NCBI GenBank assembly: GCA_964500525.1
Contig: CAZCOE010000048.1
Span: 1-47,259 of the forward strand
Length of the DNA: 47,259 nucleotides
Origin: RGIG7378 sp964500525
GTDB lineage: Bacteria > Bacillota > Clostridia > RGIG7378
Reading direction: 5' to 3'
The position numbers and the translations under genes were made by a program. Below, in pieces: positions 22,113 through 30,204 of this stretch (position 1 is its first letter; the number at the start of each line of letters is the position of its first letter). The notes below the pieces were generated by a model. That model did not search any database. It saw only the letters and a program-made list of their open reading frames with translations, and was not told the DNA's origin.

Positions 22113-22420
22113 TGCTGCTGCAAAATATGTTAGCAATTGCAGTAGAGCACTGATTTTGCATCTGTGCCAACTATTCCGGCGAAAGCAAAGGTTCTCCGGG
22201 ATAAAACATCAACTAAATAGATGTACACACCTTGCAGTTCTTAACAGGAACCGGGTTCCGGCTATTTGCCAGGGACTTTGGAAACTATAGGATTAGTCAC
22301 GATTCCATGGAGTTGTGATTCTTAAAACTCTTTGCGGGGACTATAGTTAGCCGGGTGTGGGGTTCGCGCAGAGCTGTTTTCGGCTGTACGCGGTCTCAAG
22401 CCGCAAAGGGGGATGCAAAA
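22113..22420 (+). other. Long, probably structured 5' leader of potABCD
   Basis: No coding gene is convincing here. Visible structure: a hairpin at about 22295-22322 with arms TCACGA / TTGTGA extended by TTCC / GGAG, and a long-range stem CTTTGCGG / CCGCAAAG (about 22330 and 22400) that encloses an imperfect inner hairpin with GCGCAGAGC / GCTGTACGC. The outer stem ends just before the AAGGGGGA ribosome binding site of potA. I checked for the sequence signatures of T-box, SAM, TPP, FMN, lysine, cobalamin, glycine and guanidine-I leaders and found none. Confidence 0.4.
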
Positions 22421-23545
22421 ATGGATCACAAAGTAGTTGTGGAGTTACGCGACATAACTGTAGAGTTCGACGGAGAGAGGATTCTGGATAACATGAGTCT
22501 CTCTATCAGGGACAAGGAATTCGTCACTCTGTTGGGAGCTTCCGGTTGCGGCAAGACCACCACCCTGCGTCTCATCGCAGGATTTCTCAAGCCCAATTCC
22601 GGTCGGGTTTTCTTTAACGGCAAGGACGTTACAGACGTTCCGCCATATCAGAGACCGGTAAATACCATTTTCCAACGATATGCACTGTTTCCTCACTGCA
22701 ATGTCTATGAAAACATTGCCTTTGGTTTGCGCGTGTCCAAGGTTCCCGAGCCGGAGATCAAGCAGCGGGTAACCGATATGCTCAAGCTGGTGAACCTGAG
22801 CGGTTTTGAGAAGCGCAGTGTTTCCAAGCTCTCCGGAGGACAGCAGCAGAGAGTTGCCATCGCCAGAGCTGTTATCAACAGACCCAAGGTTCTCCTGCTG
22901 GATGAGCCCTTGGCTGCATTGGACGCCAAGCTCCGCAAGGACATGCAGAACGAGCTGAAGAATATCCAGCGCCAGCTGGGCATTACATTTGTGTTTGTAA
23001 CCCACGACCAGGAGGAGGCCCTGTCCATGTCCGACACCGTGGTGGTTATGAACCAGGGCAGGATTCAGCAGATCGGCACACCTATAGATATTTACAACGA
23101 GCCCAAGAACGCATTTGTGGCCGACTTTATCGGCGAGTCCAACATTATCGACGGCGTTATGGTCAGAGATAAGCTGGTGAGATTTGACAACCACGACTTC
23201 GTGTGCCTGGACAGTGGATTTGCCCCCAATGAACCTGTGGACGTGGTTATCCGGCCTGAGGATGTGGATATTGTTCCCCTGGATCAGGGAATGATTAGCG
23301 GCACTATTACATCCGTAACATTCAAGGGAGTACATTTTGAGATAATTATCAGCGTCAACGACTTTAAGTGGATGATTCAGACCACCGACTATCACGCAGA
23401 GGGCGAGACTGTGGGCCTGTATATCGAGCCGGACGCTATTCATATCATGAAAAAGTCCGAGTATTCCGACATGTTCGGCGACTATTCCACCTTCAGCGAG
23501 GAGATGGATACCATGAGCGATGTGGACGCCCAGGAGGAGGAATAA
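22421..23545 (+). CDS. potA: Spermidine/putrescine ABC transporter, ATP-binding protein
   Basis: A 374-residue ABC ATPase driving polyamine import. Walker A is GASGCGKT (39-46), the Q-loop FQRYALFPH, the signature LSGGQQQRVAIARA, Walker B LLLDEPLAALD and the switch His in FVTHDQEEALS. The last 130 residues form a TOBE-type regulatory domain (VIRPEDVDIVPLD). The start at 22421 is set by AAGGGGGA seven bases upstream; the frame is open 66 bases further but without a signal. Its stop overlaps the potB start (TAATG). Substrate assignment rests on the complete potABCD set. Confidence 0.95.
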   Translation: MDHKVVVELRDITVEFDGERILDNMSLSIRDKEFVTLLGASGCGKTTTLRLIAGFLKPNSGRVFFNGKDVTDVPPYQRPVNTIFQRYALFPHCNVYENIAFGLRVSKVPEPEIKQRVTDMLKLVNLSGFEKRSVSKLSGGQQQRVAIARAVINRPKVLLLDEPLAALDAKLRKDMQNELKNIQRQLGITFVFVTHDQEEALSMSDTVVVMNQGRIQQIGTPIDIYNEPKNAFVADFIGESNIIDGVMVRDKLVRFDNHDFVCLDSGFAPNEPVDVVIRPEDVDIVPLDQGMISGTITSVTFKGVHFEIIISVNDFKWMIQTTDYHAEGETVGLYIEPDAIHIMKKSEYSDMFGDYSTFSEEMDTMSDVDAQEEE

Positions 23546-24366
23546 TGACCAGGCGTTCTGCGCGGCAGGCCCTGCTAAATGCCCCCTACCTGCTGTGGGC
23601 CGGCATTTTCATAGTGGTTCCGCTTTTCATCGTTATATATTACGCATTTACGGATAGTTCGGGCACCTTTACCTTTGCCAACATTGCCGCATTGGCTGAC
23701 TATGCCGAGGTTTTCAGGGTGTCTTTGGTGTTCTCATTGATAGCCACCATTATAACGCTGCTTATCGGCTATCCCTTTGCCTACTTTCTGACCAAGCTGC
23801 CGGTGAGGGCACAGCGCATGCAGATGATGCTGATTATGCTGCCTATGTGGATGAATTTGCTGATCCGCACATATTCCTGGATGAACATTCTGGAGAAGAA
23901 TGGCCTGATCAACACGTTTTTAGGGGCCTTGGAACTGCCTGGGGCAACCATGATCGGCACTCCGGGAGCGGTTATTCTGGGTATGGTATACAACTACCTG
24001 CCCTACATGATTTTGCCCATATATACCACCATGTCCAAGATAGACAATTCCCTGTCTGAGGCGGCAGAGGATCTGGGCTGCAACGGCTGGCAGAAGATGC
24101 GCCGACTGATTGTTCCCCTGAGTCTGCCCGGAGTTATTTCCGGTATTACCATGGTGTTTGTCCCATCCATCAGCACATTCTACATTTCCCAGAAATTGGG
24201 AGGAGGCAAGATTCTCCTGATCGGTGACATTATCGAGAGACAGATTCAGATGTCCTACAATTACAACCTGGGTGCTGCCCTGTCATTTGTTTTGATGGTG
24301 CTGATACTCATCAGTATGGCCATTATGAATAGATTCTCCGATGGAGAGGGGGAGATGATAGTATGA
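23545..24366 (+). CDS. potB: Spermidine/putrescine ABC transporter permease
   Basis: A 273-residue permease with six hydrophobic segments (first about 15-37) and the cytoplasmic EAA loop EAAEDLGCNGWQKMRRLIVPLSLPGVISG that docks on PotA. The start overlaps the potA stop by one base and has GGAGGAGG upstream; the longer open frame inside potA is not used. It overlaps potC by 4 bases (ATGA). It pairs with PotC to form the translocation channel. Confidence 0.94.
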   Translation: MTRRSARQALLNAPYLLWAGIFIVVPLFIVIYYAFTDSSGTFTFANIAALADYAEVFRVSLVFSLIATIITLLIGYPFAYFLTKLPVRAQRMQMMLIMLPMWMNLLIRTYSWMNILEKNGLINTFLGALELPGATMIGTPGAVILGMVYNYLPYMILPIYTTMSKIDNSLSEAAEDLGCNGWQKMRRLIVPLSLPGVISGITMVFVPSISTFYISQKLGGGKILLIGDIIERQIQMSYNYNLGAALSFVLMVLILISMAIMNRFSDGEGEMIV

Positions 24367-25172
24367 AGGCAGTCCGCAACATATTCATGGCACTGGTATA
24401 CATCTTCCTGTATGCGCCTATATTGATAATGGTATTTTTCTCATTTAATGCAGGCAAGAGTACCTCTGTGTTTTCGGGGTTTTCCTTCAGGTGGTATGGG
24501 GCGCTGTTTTCCAACGGCGAGGCAATGAATGCCCTGGGAAACACTTTGCTGCTGGCAGTAATATCCGCTGTAATAGCCACGGTTATCGGAACGGTGGCCG
24601 CAGTGGGCATATACAACATGCGCAGCAAGTTCCTGTCCACTGCAGTAATGTCCGTAACCAACATTCCTATGATGAACCCGGATATTGTTACAGGCGTCAG
24701 CCTGATGCTGCTGTTTGTGTTTGTGGGCAGATTGGTGGGAGCGGCCACATCCCTCAGCTTCACAACATTGCTGATAGCCCACATAACCTTTAACATTCCC
24801 TACGTTATTCTGAACGTATTGCCCAAGCTGCGCCAGACTGACAGCCATTTGGCAGAGGCAGCACAGGACCTGGGCTGTACCCCGGTACAGGCCTTCTTCA
24901 AGGTGGTTCTGCCCAGCATCAGCTCCGGCATTTTCGCCGCATTGCTCATGGCCTTTACACTGTCTCTGGATGATTTTGTAATCTCCTACTATACCAACGG
25001 AGCAGATTTCCAGACACTGCCTCTGATGATTTACTCCATGACCAAGAAGACGGTGCGTCCCGATATGTACGCCCTGTCCACACTTATTTTTGTAACAATT
25101 CTCTTCTTGCTGATCCTATCCAACATAATGCAGGAGAAGTCCGACAAGAAGAACAGGAAAGGAATAAACTAA
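24363..25172 (+). CDS. potC: Spermidine/putrescine ABC transporter permease
   Basis: A 269-residue partner permease with six hydrophobic segments, conserved FSFNAGKSTSVFSGFSFRWY after the first, and the EAA loop EAAQDLGCTPVQAFFKVVLP. It is translationally coupled at both ends (ATGA with potB, TAATG with potD). The charged C-terminal tail (QEKSDKKNRKG) faces the cytoplasm. Confidence 0.94.
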   Translation: MKAVRNIFMALVYIFLYAPILIMVFFSFNAGKSTSVFSGFSFRWYGALFSNGEAMNALGNTLLLAVISAVIATVIGTVAAVGIYNMRSKFLSTAVMSVTNIPMMNPDIVTGVSLMLLFVFVGRLVGAATSLSFTTLLIAHITFNIPYVILNVLPKLRQTDSHLAEAAQDLGCTPVQAFFKVVLPSISSGIFAALLMAFTLSLDDFVISYYTNGADFQTLPLMIYSMTKKTVRPDMYALSTLIFVTILFLLILSNIMQEKSDKKNRKGIN

Positions 25173-26278
25173 TGAAGAAAATTATTTGCGCTGTTTTGGC
25201 CCTGGCCCTGGGAATTACTGCCTGCCTGTCTATGGCGGGGTGCAGCATCAACGACACTGTTGAGCACCTGGAGGCCGAGTACACAACCGAATATGCGGGA
25301 ACAACCCTTAATGTATTCAACTGGGGCCTGTATATTTCCGATGGCACAGAGGGATCCCTGCATGTAAACAAGGCCTTTGAGAAAGTAACCGGAATCAAGG
25401 TTAACTACACCACATATGAGAGCAACGAGGCAATGTATGGCAAGCTTAAGAGCGGCGCCGTAGCATATGACATTATTATTCCCTCCGACTACATGATCCA
25501 GAGAATGGTCAGTGAGAATATGCTGAGAGAAATCGACAAGACCAAGCTTTCCAATTACCACTATATCGACGACCAGTACAAGGGACTGTACTACGATCCG
25601 GATGACAAGTACTCCGTGCCATACAATGTAGGTATGGTGGGACTAATCTACAACACCACATTGGTTGAGGAGGCTCCTACCAGCTGGAAGGCTATGTGGG
25701 ATCAGCGCTACGCAGACAACATTCTCACATTCAACAACCCCAGAGACGCATTTGCCATTGCACAGTTCGCACTGGGCATCGATCTGAACACCACAGACAA
25801 GGCAGAGTGGGACAGAGCAGCCGACTACCTCAAGGAGCAGAACAAGGTCCTTCAGGGCAGAGTTATGGACGAGGTTTTCGACAAAATGGAGTCTGCCAAC
25901 GCAGCCATAGCCCCCTACTATGCAGGAGATTTCCTGGCAATGCATGAGAATAACGAGGACCTGGCATTTGTATATCCTGAGGAGGGCACAAACATCTTTG
26001 TAGATGCTATTTGCATTCCCTCCAACTGCCAGAACTATGAGGCAGCCCTTATGTATATCAACTTCCTGATGGAGCCTGAGGTGGCCCTGGCAAACGCAGA
26101 GTATCTGTACTACGCAACGCCCAATACTGCCGTCCTCAATAACGAGGACTATAGCCTCAAGGACAACGAGATTCTGTATCCTGAGAAGCAGCCCAAGACC
26201 CAGTACTTCCATGACATGGACAGCGAGACCCGCAGCTACTACGAGAAACTGTGGGACGAGGTAATCCTGGCAGACTAA
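25172..26278 (+). CDS. potD: Spermidine/putrescine-binding lipoprotein
   Basis: A 368-residue substrate-binding protein. Signal peptide with lipobox (CLSMAGC, Cys about 25) anchors it outside the membrane, as in Gram-positives. The mature protein has the PotD/PotF fold marks LNVFNWGLYIS, YDIIIPSDYMIQRM, the hinge segment SVPYNVGMVGLIYNT and the C-terminal INFLMEPEVALANAEY. The acidic and aromatic residues expected to bind the polyamine chain are in these regions. It is the last transporter gene; the glycosylase gene follows after 5 bases. Confidence 0.94.
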   Translation: MKKIICAVLALALGITACLSMAGCSINDTVEHLEAEYTTEYAGTTLNVFNWGLYISDGTEGSLHVNKAFEKVTGIKVNYTTYESNEAMYGKLKSGAVAYDIIIPSDYMIQRMVSENMLREIDKTKLSNYHYIDDQYKGLYYDPDDKYSVPYNVGMVGLIYNTTLVEEAPTSWKAMWDQRYADNILTFNNPRDAFAIAQFALGIDLNTTDKAEWDRAADYLKEQNKVLQGRVMDEVFDKMESANAAIAPYYAGDFLAMHENNEDLAFVYPEEGTNIFVDAICIPSNCQNYEAALMYINFLMEPEVALANAEYLYYATPNTAVLNNEDYSLKDNEILYPEKQPKTQYFHDMDSETRSYYEKLWDEVILAD

Positions 26279-26283
26279 GGGAA

Positions 26284-27171
26284 ATGGCCGAATACCTCTA
26301 CAAGGGAATCAATGTAAAAGAAAACCCCGGCGGCCTGGTGCTGACCGGGGTTTGGGATTTTGCACCCAGCCACACCTTTACCTGTGGACAGTGTTTCCGC
26401 TGGCATAAGGTGGATGAGGAAAGTTTCCATGGCGTAGCCGGAGGACACAGCGCCCGAATATCCCTGCTCAATGACGGTTCAGTGGAACTGCTGGGTGTGA
26501 CGGGAGAGGAGTTCAGGGAATACTGGTATAACTATCTGGACCTGGGCACAGACTATGGCGCCATCAAGGAGGCAGTGGCCGACGACAGCATTATGAGGGA
26601 GGCTGTCCACTATGGCAGCGGAATCAGGCTGCTGGGCCAGGAATTCGGAGAGACAGCAATTTCATTTATCATCTCTGCCAACAATAATATTCCCAGAATA
26701 TCCGGCTCTGTGGAGAAAATTTGCCACAAATGGGGCCGACCCGCTGCCGGTACAGATCGTCGGTGCTTCCCGGAACTGCAGGTGTTGGCTCAGGCAACGG
26801 AGGCGGAACTCAGGGAGACAGGCGTTGGCTTCAGAGACAAGTACATCAAGGCCACAGCCGAGACCTTGGCTTCTATTGAAACTGCAAAACTTGTGTCATT
26901 GCTGAGGCAAGGTACCTGGGGTGAAGCATCATCCAGGCTGGAAAAGTACCCGGGAATAGGCCCCAAGGTAGCCCAGTGCATATTGCTGTTTGCAGGCATC
27001 AGGTTCGATGTATTTCCCAAGGATGTGTGGGTGCTCAGGGTTATGAGACAGTTGTACCCGGAATGCTCTGACACACCTGCAGATATAGACAGGGCAGTAC
27101 AGGCCAGATTTGGCACCAAGGCAGGCTATGCCCAACAGTATCTGTTCTACTATGCCAGGAACAATCTATAA
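26284..27171 (+). CDS. ogg: 8-oxoguanine DNA glycosylase (OGG1 type)
   Basis: A 295-residue base-excision repair enzyme of the HhH-GPD superfamily. The N-terminal OGG domain has TFTCGQCFRW (31-40). The helix-hairpin-helix PGIGPKVAQCI carries the Schiff-base Lys228, and the catalytic Asp247 is in VFPKDVWVLR. Both residues match Lys249 and Asp268 of human OGG1, so it should be a bifunctional glycosylase/AP lyase removing 8-oxoguanine opposite C. The start at 26284 gives the usual N terminus but has a weak, closely spaced RBS (AAGGGA), so it is probably coupled to potD, 5 bases upstream. The link with polyamine uptake may be only positional. Confidence 0.92.
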   Translation: MAEYLYKGINVKENPGGLVLTGVWDFAPSHTFTCGQCFRWHKVDEESFHGVAGGHSARISLLNDGSVELLGVTGEEFREYWYNYLDLGTDYGAIKEAVADDSIMREAVHYGSGIRLLGQEFGETAISFIISANNNIPRISGSVEKICHKWGRPAAGTDRRCFPELQVLAQATEAELRETGVGFRDKYIKATAETLASIETAKLVSLLRQGTWGEASSRLEKYPGIGPKVAQCILLFAGIRFDVFPKDVWVLRVMRQLYPECSDTPADIDRAVQARFGTKAGYAQQYLFYYARNNL

Positions 27172-27193
27172 AATGCATCTGTTTCAAGACAAA

Positions 27194-27219
27194 CACCCGA
27201 GGAGATATCCCCTCGGGTG
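27194..27219. terminator. Terminator between the glycosylase gene and the DUF3343 gene
   Basis: A perfect 9-bp stem CACCCGAGG / CCTCGGGTG. On the minus strand it is followed by TTTGTCTT, so it mainly ends the DUF3343 transcript; the plus-strand flank is AATTAATT. Confidence 0.65.
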
Positions 27220-27227
27220 AATTAATT

Positions 27228-27464
27228 CTATACCGGAATATACCTACCGTATTCCACCTTGTACAGCTGTTGAACGGGACAGCGGTTGTTGCCGGACATC
27301 CTGACCACTGCGGCTAAGTGACGGGAGTCAAAGTCCAGAGCTGTGGAGCAGGAGCCCTTGGAGATGTAGCCTGGAATGGATACCACTTTGGTGTCTATGC
27401 CGCTGCGGGCCAGGACTTCTCTCATGTAGTAGGCGTGATTCGCGGTCGAATACAGTGCGACCAT
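27228..27464 (-). CDS. DUF3343 protein (putative Se/S carrier-like)
   Basis: A 78-residue protein starting MVALYSTANHAYYMREVL. The frame is open upstream, but AAAGGAG lies 5 bases before the ATG at 27464, so this start is preferred. It matches the DUF3343 family (putative Se/S carrier-like): a short ferredoxin-like fold with the AYYMR helix, SIPGYISKGSCSTALDF containing the conserved Cys, and a C-terminal basic strand. Members are linked to selenium or sulfur transfer, but no partner gene is next to it. It diverges from the 6S RNA gene across repeat R4. Confidence 0.82.
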   Translation of the reverse strand: MVALYSTANHAYYMREVLARSGIDTKVVSIPGYISKGSCSTALDFDSRHLAAVVRMSGNNRCPVQQLYKVEYGRYIPV

Positions 27465-27520
27465 AAAACTCCTTTCCGACATTTTGTTGCATTTGTCCTG
27501 TGTCATAATATTCGAAAAAA

Positions 27521-27570
27521 CAGTGAATAGTGAATAGTTTCACTGGTACTTTTGACCGTCAAAAGTACCA
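27521..27570. repeat. Short composite repeat R4 with a perfect palindrome
   Basis: Three 7-base units (AGTGAATAGTGAATAGT) followed at 27544-27568 by a perfect palindrome with arms GGTACTTTTGAC and GTCAAAAGTACC around one central base. This is the tightest form of the palindrome also seen in R1 and R3. It lies between the divergent DUF3343 and 6S RNA genes. Confidence 0.85.
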
Positions 27571-27603
27571 TAATTAATGGGACAAAATTCCACAAGATAT
27601 TCC

Positions 27604-27632
27604 TTGATAGAAGCTGATGCAGCGGGTATAAT
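27604..27632 (+). promoter_or_regulatory. Promoter of the 6S RNA gene
   Basis: TTGATA, 17 bases, TATAAT. The start point falls near 27639, exactly at the 5' strand of the 6S RNA closing stem. Confidence 0.9.
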
Positions 27633-27638
27633 GTAGTT

Positions 27639-27828
27639 GCCTGGGATGTTCGGTTAACCCATTATTTTGAACCTACAACGAGTAAAAGGGGACTTGCGTT
27701 TGTGAGGGATGCCGGGCTTTATTTATTATTTGACCTTCGCGGTCGTCGGAAGATGGCAGCAACGATCAACAGAGACCCCACCTGGCATATGCTGGGTGTC
27801 AAAATACGGGACGCGGCATCTCCGGGTA
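27639..27828 (+). ncRNA. ssrS: 6S RNA
   Basis: About 190 bases, the normal size of 6S RNA, which mimics an open promoter and binds sigma-A RNA polymerase in stationary phase. The 5' end (GCCTGGGATG) pairs with the 3' end (CATCTCCGGG) in a closing stem with one bulge. The 5' side of the expected central bubble holds TTGAACCTACAACG, the form usual in Firmicutes, opposite a segment with GACCTTCGCGGTC, itself a small hairpin. A strong promoter lies directly upstream and a terminator at 27842-27869. Short open frames across the region are chance. Identification is by structure and motif recall, not by a covariance search. Confidence 0.85.
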
Positions 27829-27841
27829 TATAGCAAATTTT

Positions 27842-27869
27842 GGCGGATGGCTGGTGCTGTCCGCCTTTT
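27842..27869 (+). terminator. Terminator downstream of 6S RNA
   Basis: Stem GGCGGA / TCCGCC followed by TTTT, 13 bases after the mature 3' end. Confidence 0.8.
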
Positions 27870-27903
27870 CCATATACAAAACGATATGTGGAACCAATAT
27901 TTT

Positions 27904-27941
27904 AAAACAAATGGGCGCATCCGCTCTTTCGCAGGTGCGCC
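27904..27941 (-). terminator. Terminator of the first lipoprotein paralogue
   Basis: On the minus strand GGCGCA / TGCGCC with an inner CCTGCG...CGGA part, followed by CATTTGTTTT. The same hairpin follows the second paralogue at 29627-29654. Confidence 0.6.
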
Positions 27942-27977
27942 GACTATTATCAATTTATGTCCGTATCAGGAAGAGCG

Positions 27978-28445
27978 TTACTGTCTCTCTAAGGTGACCT
28001 GCTCTAACGTGGTATCGCCAAACTGGAAAGTCTTTTCCCAAACAAACTTGCCGTCAGCGGTAAGATATGCATCATGACCGTAGCCCACATTATCTGTGGT
28101 TGCGATCTCGATGGTACCGTCTCCGTTATCGTTCCAAACCCACTTTTCACGGGATTCTTTCCACTCAACAGTTCCGTCCTCTTTGATGGTAATCGTCAAC
28201 GGGAAGGGCTCTGCATCGGTCTTTTTGTGAACCCATGTACCGATTAAGGTGAGCTCGGAATCGTCGCCACCTGCGTTTTCACCGTTTCCTGCCTGACCCC
28301 CAGAAGTCTTATCCACTACGTTTCCACCATTTCCTGCCTGATCTCCGGAAGTCTTATCGCCCGACGTTTTGTCATTTCCGGTGCCACAAGCCACAAGGGA
28401 AAATACCATAATAAGAGAAAGAACCAATATAAGGATTCTTTTCAT
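27978..28445 (-). CDS. Small lipoprotein, paralogue 1
   Basis: A 155-residue lipoprotein: signal peptide with lipobox VFSLVACG (Cys20), a flexible linker in which a DKTSGGQAGNG unit repeats about three times (residues 26-60), then a compact beta-rich domain of about 95 residues (GTWVHKKTDAEPFPLTITI, GTVEW, WNDNGDGTIEI, YLTADGKFVW) that looks like a small lipocalin-like or DUF5640-type barrel. Function unknown. A very close copy lies at 29692-30159. RBS AGGAGG, with promoter at 28490-28518 and terminator at 27904-27941. Confidence 0.88.
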   Translation of the reverse strand: MKRILILVLSLIMVFSLVACGTGNDKTSGDKTSGDQAGNGGNVVDKTSGGQAGNGENAGGDDSELTLIGTWVHKKTDAEPFPLTITIKEDGTVEWKESREKWVWNDNGDGTIEIATTDNVGYGHDAYLTADGKFVWEKTFQFGDTTLEQVTLERQ

Positions 28446-28489
28446 GATGTTAACCTCCTAAATTTATTTGTAAAACAACTTACCTGCCT

Positions 28490-28518
28490 ATTACAACATA
28501 TTTTTCATCCAAAAACAA
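28490..28518 (-). promoter_or_regulatory. Promoter of lipoprotein paralogue 1
   Basis: Minus-strand TTGTTT, 17 bases, TGTAAT; the same sequence precedes paralogue 2. Confidence 0.6.
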
Positions 28519-28556
28519 GTAAATGATGGCGCATCCGCAGTACCAAGTGAAAAACT

Positions 28557-28735
28557 AGGGATGCCGGGCTTTATTTATTATTTGACCTTCGCGGTCGTCG
28601 GAAGATGGCAGCAACGATCAACAGAGACCCCACCTGGCATATGCTGGGTGTCAAAATACGGGACGCGGCATCTCCGGGTATATAGTAAATTTTGGCGGAT
28701 GGCTGGTGCTGTCCGCCTTTTCCATATACAAAACG
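28557..28735 (+). pseudogene. Truncated second copy of 6S RNA with its terminator
   Basis: These 179 bases repeat 27705-27883 with a single difference that I can find (C at 27833, T at 28685). They hold the 3' two thirds of 6S RNA and the GGCGGA/TCCGCC terminator, but lack the promoter, the 5' closing strand and the TTGAACCTACA side of the bubble, so no 6S fold is possible. The left border is abrupt, after AAAACT. The rest of 28446-28881 holds the two flanking promoters and nothing else I can see. Confidence 0.9.
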
Positions 28736-28797
28736 TCAAGCAGACTGCTAATTTTAACCAGAACGAAAAATATATTACGTAGCACATAAAATATTTG

Positions 28798-28826
28798 TTG
28801 CAATGTCAAGATCCAGGTGCTATACT
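28798..28826 (+). promoter_or_regulatory. Promoter of the DUF2975/XRE operon
   Basis: TTGCAA, 17 bases, TATACT, 55 bases upstream of the DUF2975 start. Confidence 0.65.
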
Positions 28827-28881
28827 GTCAATAGACTAAGGACTCTGTGGAGTATCCTGATCTGTTAGGAGGAGCACAATT

Positions 28882-29391
28882 ATGACGAAGGAAAACAATT
28901 ACAATGGGTTGGTTGTCTGTTTGCGGATATCATTGATTATGATTTGCCTGATTGGACTAGTGATTTGTGGCCTTGTATACCCATTTCAAGTGTCATTAAC
29001 AGCCATCGGTGTGCCTACGGATCCTTTTGAGATAACCGTATCCGAGCAAGTTGAATTCTGGGTACAGCTTGCCTTTTATTGGGCTATATCAATCCCATGT
29101 TTTATTACTCTGCTTTTCGGATGGGACATTTCCAATGAAATAAGCAGAGGGAATCTGTTTTCAAAGAGGATAGTCAAGAGATTAAACACCAGCGCCCTGA
29201 TTCTCTTTGTGGACTGCTTGGTCTACCTGACAGCACAATTGGTTTTCACGATTCTTGGATGGAACCCGTTTGTTCCGGTTATGCTGACCGTGGGATTATT
29301 CGGATTAATTCTCTCTTTCGCATCACATTTTGCAGCCCGTTATGTTGGAGAGGCAGCTGAGATCAAGGCAGAAAACGAGGAATACATATGA
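28882..29391 (+). CDS. DUF2975 membrane protein
   Basis: A 169-residue protein with four hydrophobic segments (about 10-32, 57-79, 105-128, 133-152) and the GNLFSKRIVKRLNTSALI segment between the second and third that marks DUF2975. It overlaps by 4 bases (ATGA) a small XRE-type regulator, the standard DUF2975 arrangement, in which the pair is thought to act as a membrane-linked regulatory couple. Function is not established. RBS AGGAGG. The pair sits inside the second copy of a duplicated segment. Confidence 0.88.
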   Translation: MTKENNYNGLVVCLRISLIMICLIGLVICGLVYPFQVSLTAIGVPTDPFEITVSEQVEFWVQLAFYWAISIPCFITLLFGWDISNEISRGNLFSKRIVKRLNTSALILFVDCLVYLTAQLVFTILGWNPFVPVMLTVGLFGLILSFASHFAARYVGEAAEIKAENEEYI

Positions 29392-29585
29392 TTATTGTTA
29401 ACATCGACGTAATGCTGGCAAAGCGGAAGATGAGTGTGACAGAGCTGGCCGAAAGGGTAGGCATCTCCTTGACTAACATTTCTCTTCTCAAAAACGGAAA
29501 AGTCAAGGGTATGAAGTTTGAGACACTGGATAAAATCTGCGACGTGTTGGAATGCCAGCCCGGGGATATTCTCGGGAGACAATAG
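29388..29585 (+). CDS. Small XRE-family HTH regulator (YozG type)
   Basis: A 65-residue helix-turn-helix protein with the HTH_3-like core VDVMLAKRKMSVTELAERVGISLTNISLLKNG, with recognition helix about 28-40, and the C-terminal LDKICDVLECQPGDIL. Such stand-alone regulators are typical partners of DUF2975 proteins. It is translated from ATGA overlapping the upstream gene and probably autoregulates the pair. Confidence 0.93.
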   Translation: MIIVNIDVMLAKRKMSVTELAERVGISLTNISLLKNGKVKGMKFETLDKICDVLECQPGDILGRQ

Positions 29586-29626
29586 GGAGTGGGTACAGAA
29601 TGAGTGACAGGCGAATATAACAAATC

Positions 29627-29654
29627 GGCGCATCCGCTCTATAGCAGGTGCGCC
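29627..29654 (-). terminator. Terminator of lipoprotein paralogue 2
   Basis: Minus-strand stem GGCGCA / TGCGCC with a T-rich flank (GATTTGTTATA). It is a copy of the hairpin at 27914-27941. Confidence 0.55.
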
Positions 29655-29691
29655 AATTTCAACTCTATTTATGTCCGTATCAGGAATGATA

Positions 29692-30159
29692 CTACTGTCT
29701 CTCTAGAGTAACCTGATCCAGCGAGGTCTCGCCGAATTTTATAGACGTTTCCCAAACCAACTTGCCGTCAGCGGTAAGATATGCTTTTTCACCGTAGCCC
29801 ACACTATCTGGGCTTGCAATCTCGATGGTACCATCTCCGTTATCGTTCCAAACCATCTTATCACCTGTATCTACCCACTCGACAGTTCCGTCCTCTTTGA
29901 TGGTAATTGTCATCGGGAAGGGCTCTGCGTCGGTCTTTTTGTGAACCCATGTACCGAATATGGTGAGCTCGGAATCGTCGCCGCCTGCGTTTTCTCCACC
30001 GTCCTCCTGGCCCCCGGAAGTCTTATCCACTACGTTTCCGCCATTTCCTGCCTGGCCTCCGGAAGTCTTATCGTCCGCCGTTTTGTCGTTTCCGGTGCCG
30101 CAAGCTACAAGGGAAAATACCATAATAAGTGAAAAAACCAATATAAGAATTCTTTTCAT
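29692..30159 (-). CDS. Small lipoprotein, paralogue 2
   Basis: A 155-residue lipoprotein nearly identical in length and sequence to paralogue 1: the same signal peptide and lipobox (Cys20), the DKTSGGQ linker repeats and the GTWVHKKTDAEPFP domain. Differences cluster in the linker (DKTADDKTSGGQ, GGQEDGGENAGG) and in the middle of the domain (EWVDTGDKMVWN versus EWKESREKWVWN), so the two have begun to diverge. Leader, RBS (AGGAGG) and promoter are also copies. Function unknown. Confidence 0.88.
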   Translation of the reverse strand: MKRILILVFSLIMVFSLVACGTGNDKTADDKTSGGQAGNGGNVVDKTSGGQEDGGENAGGDDSELTIFGTWVHKKTDAEPFPMTITIKEDGTVEWVDTGDKMVWNDNGDGTIEIASPDSVGYGEKAYLTADGKLVWETSIKFGETSLDQVTLERQ

Positions 30160-30204
30160 GATGTTAACCTCCTAAATTTTATTGTAAAAACAACTTACCT
30201 GCCT

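Noticed and set aside
22039..22290. 83-codon frame and a tmRNA-like GCAAATAATAATTATGG stretch upstream of potA
   Set aside because: The frame starts at TTG without RBS. There is no tmRNA 5' or 3' tRNA-like end and no tag ending in LAA-stop.
27709..28077. Open frames over 27709-28077 and 28561-28782 sharing a start region
   Set aside because: They are readings of the 6S RNA and its truncated copy; no ribosome binding site, and the shared part is an RNA with promoter and terminator.
28557..28735. A second functional 6S RNA gene
   Set aside because: It lacks promoter, 5' closing strand and the left side of the central bubble.
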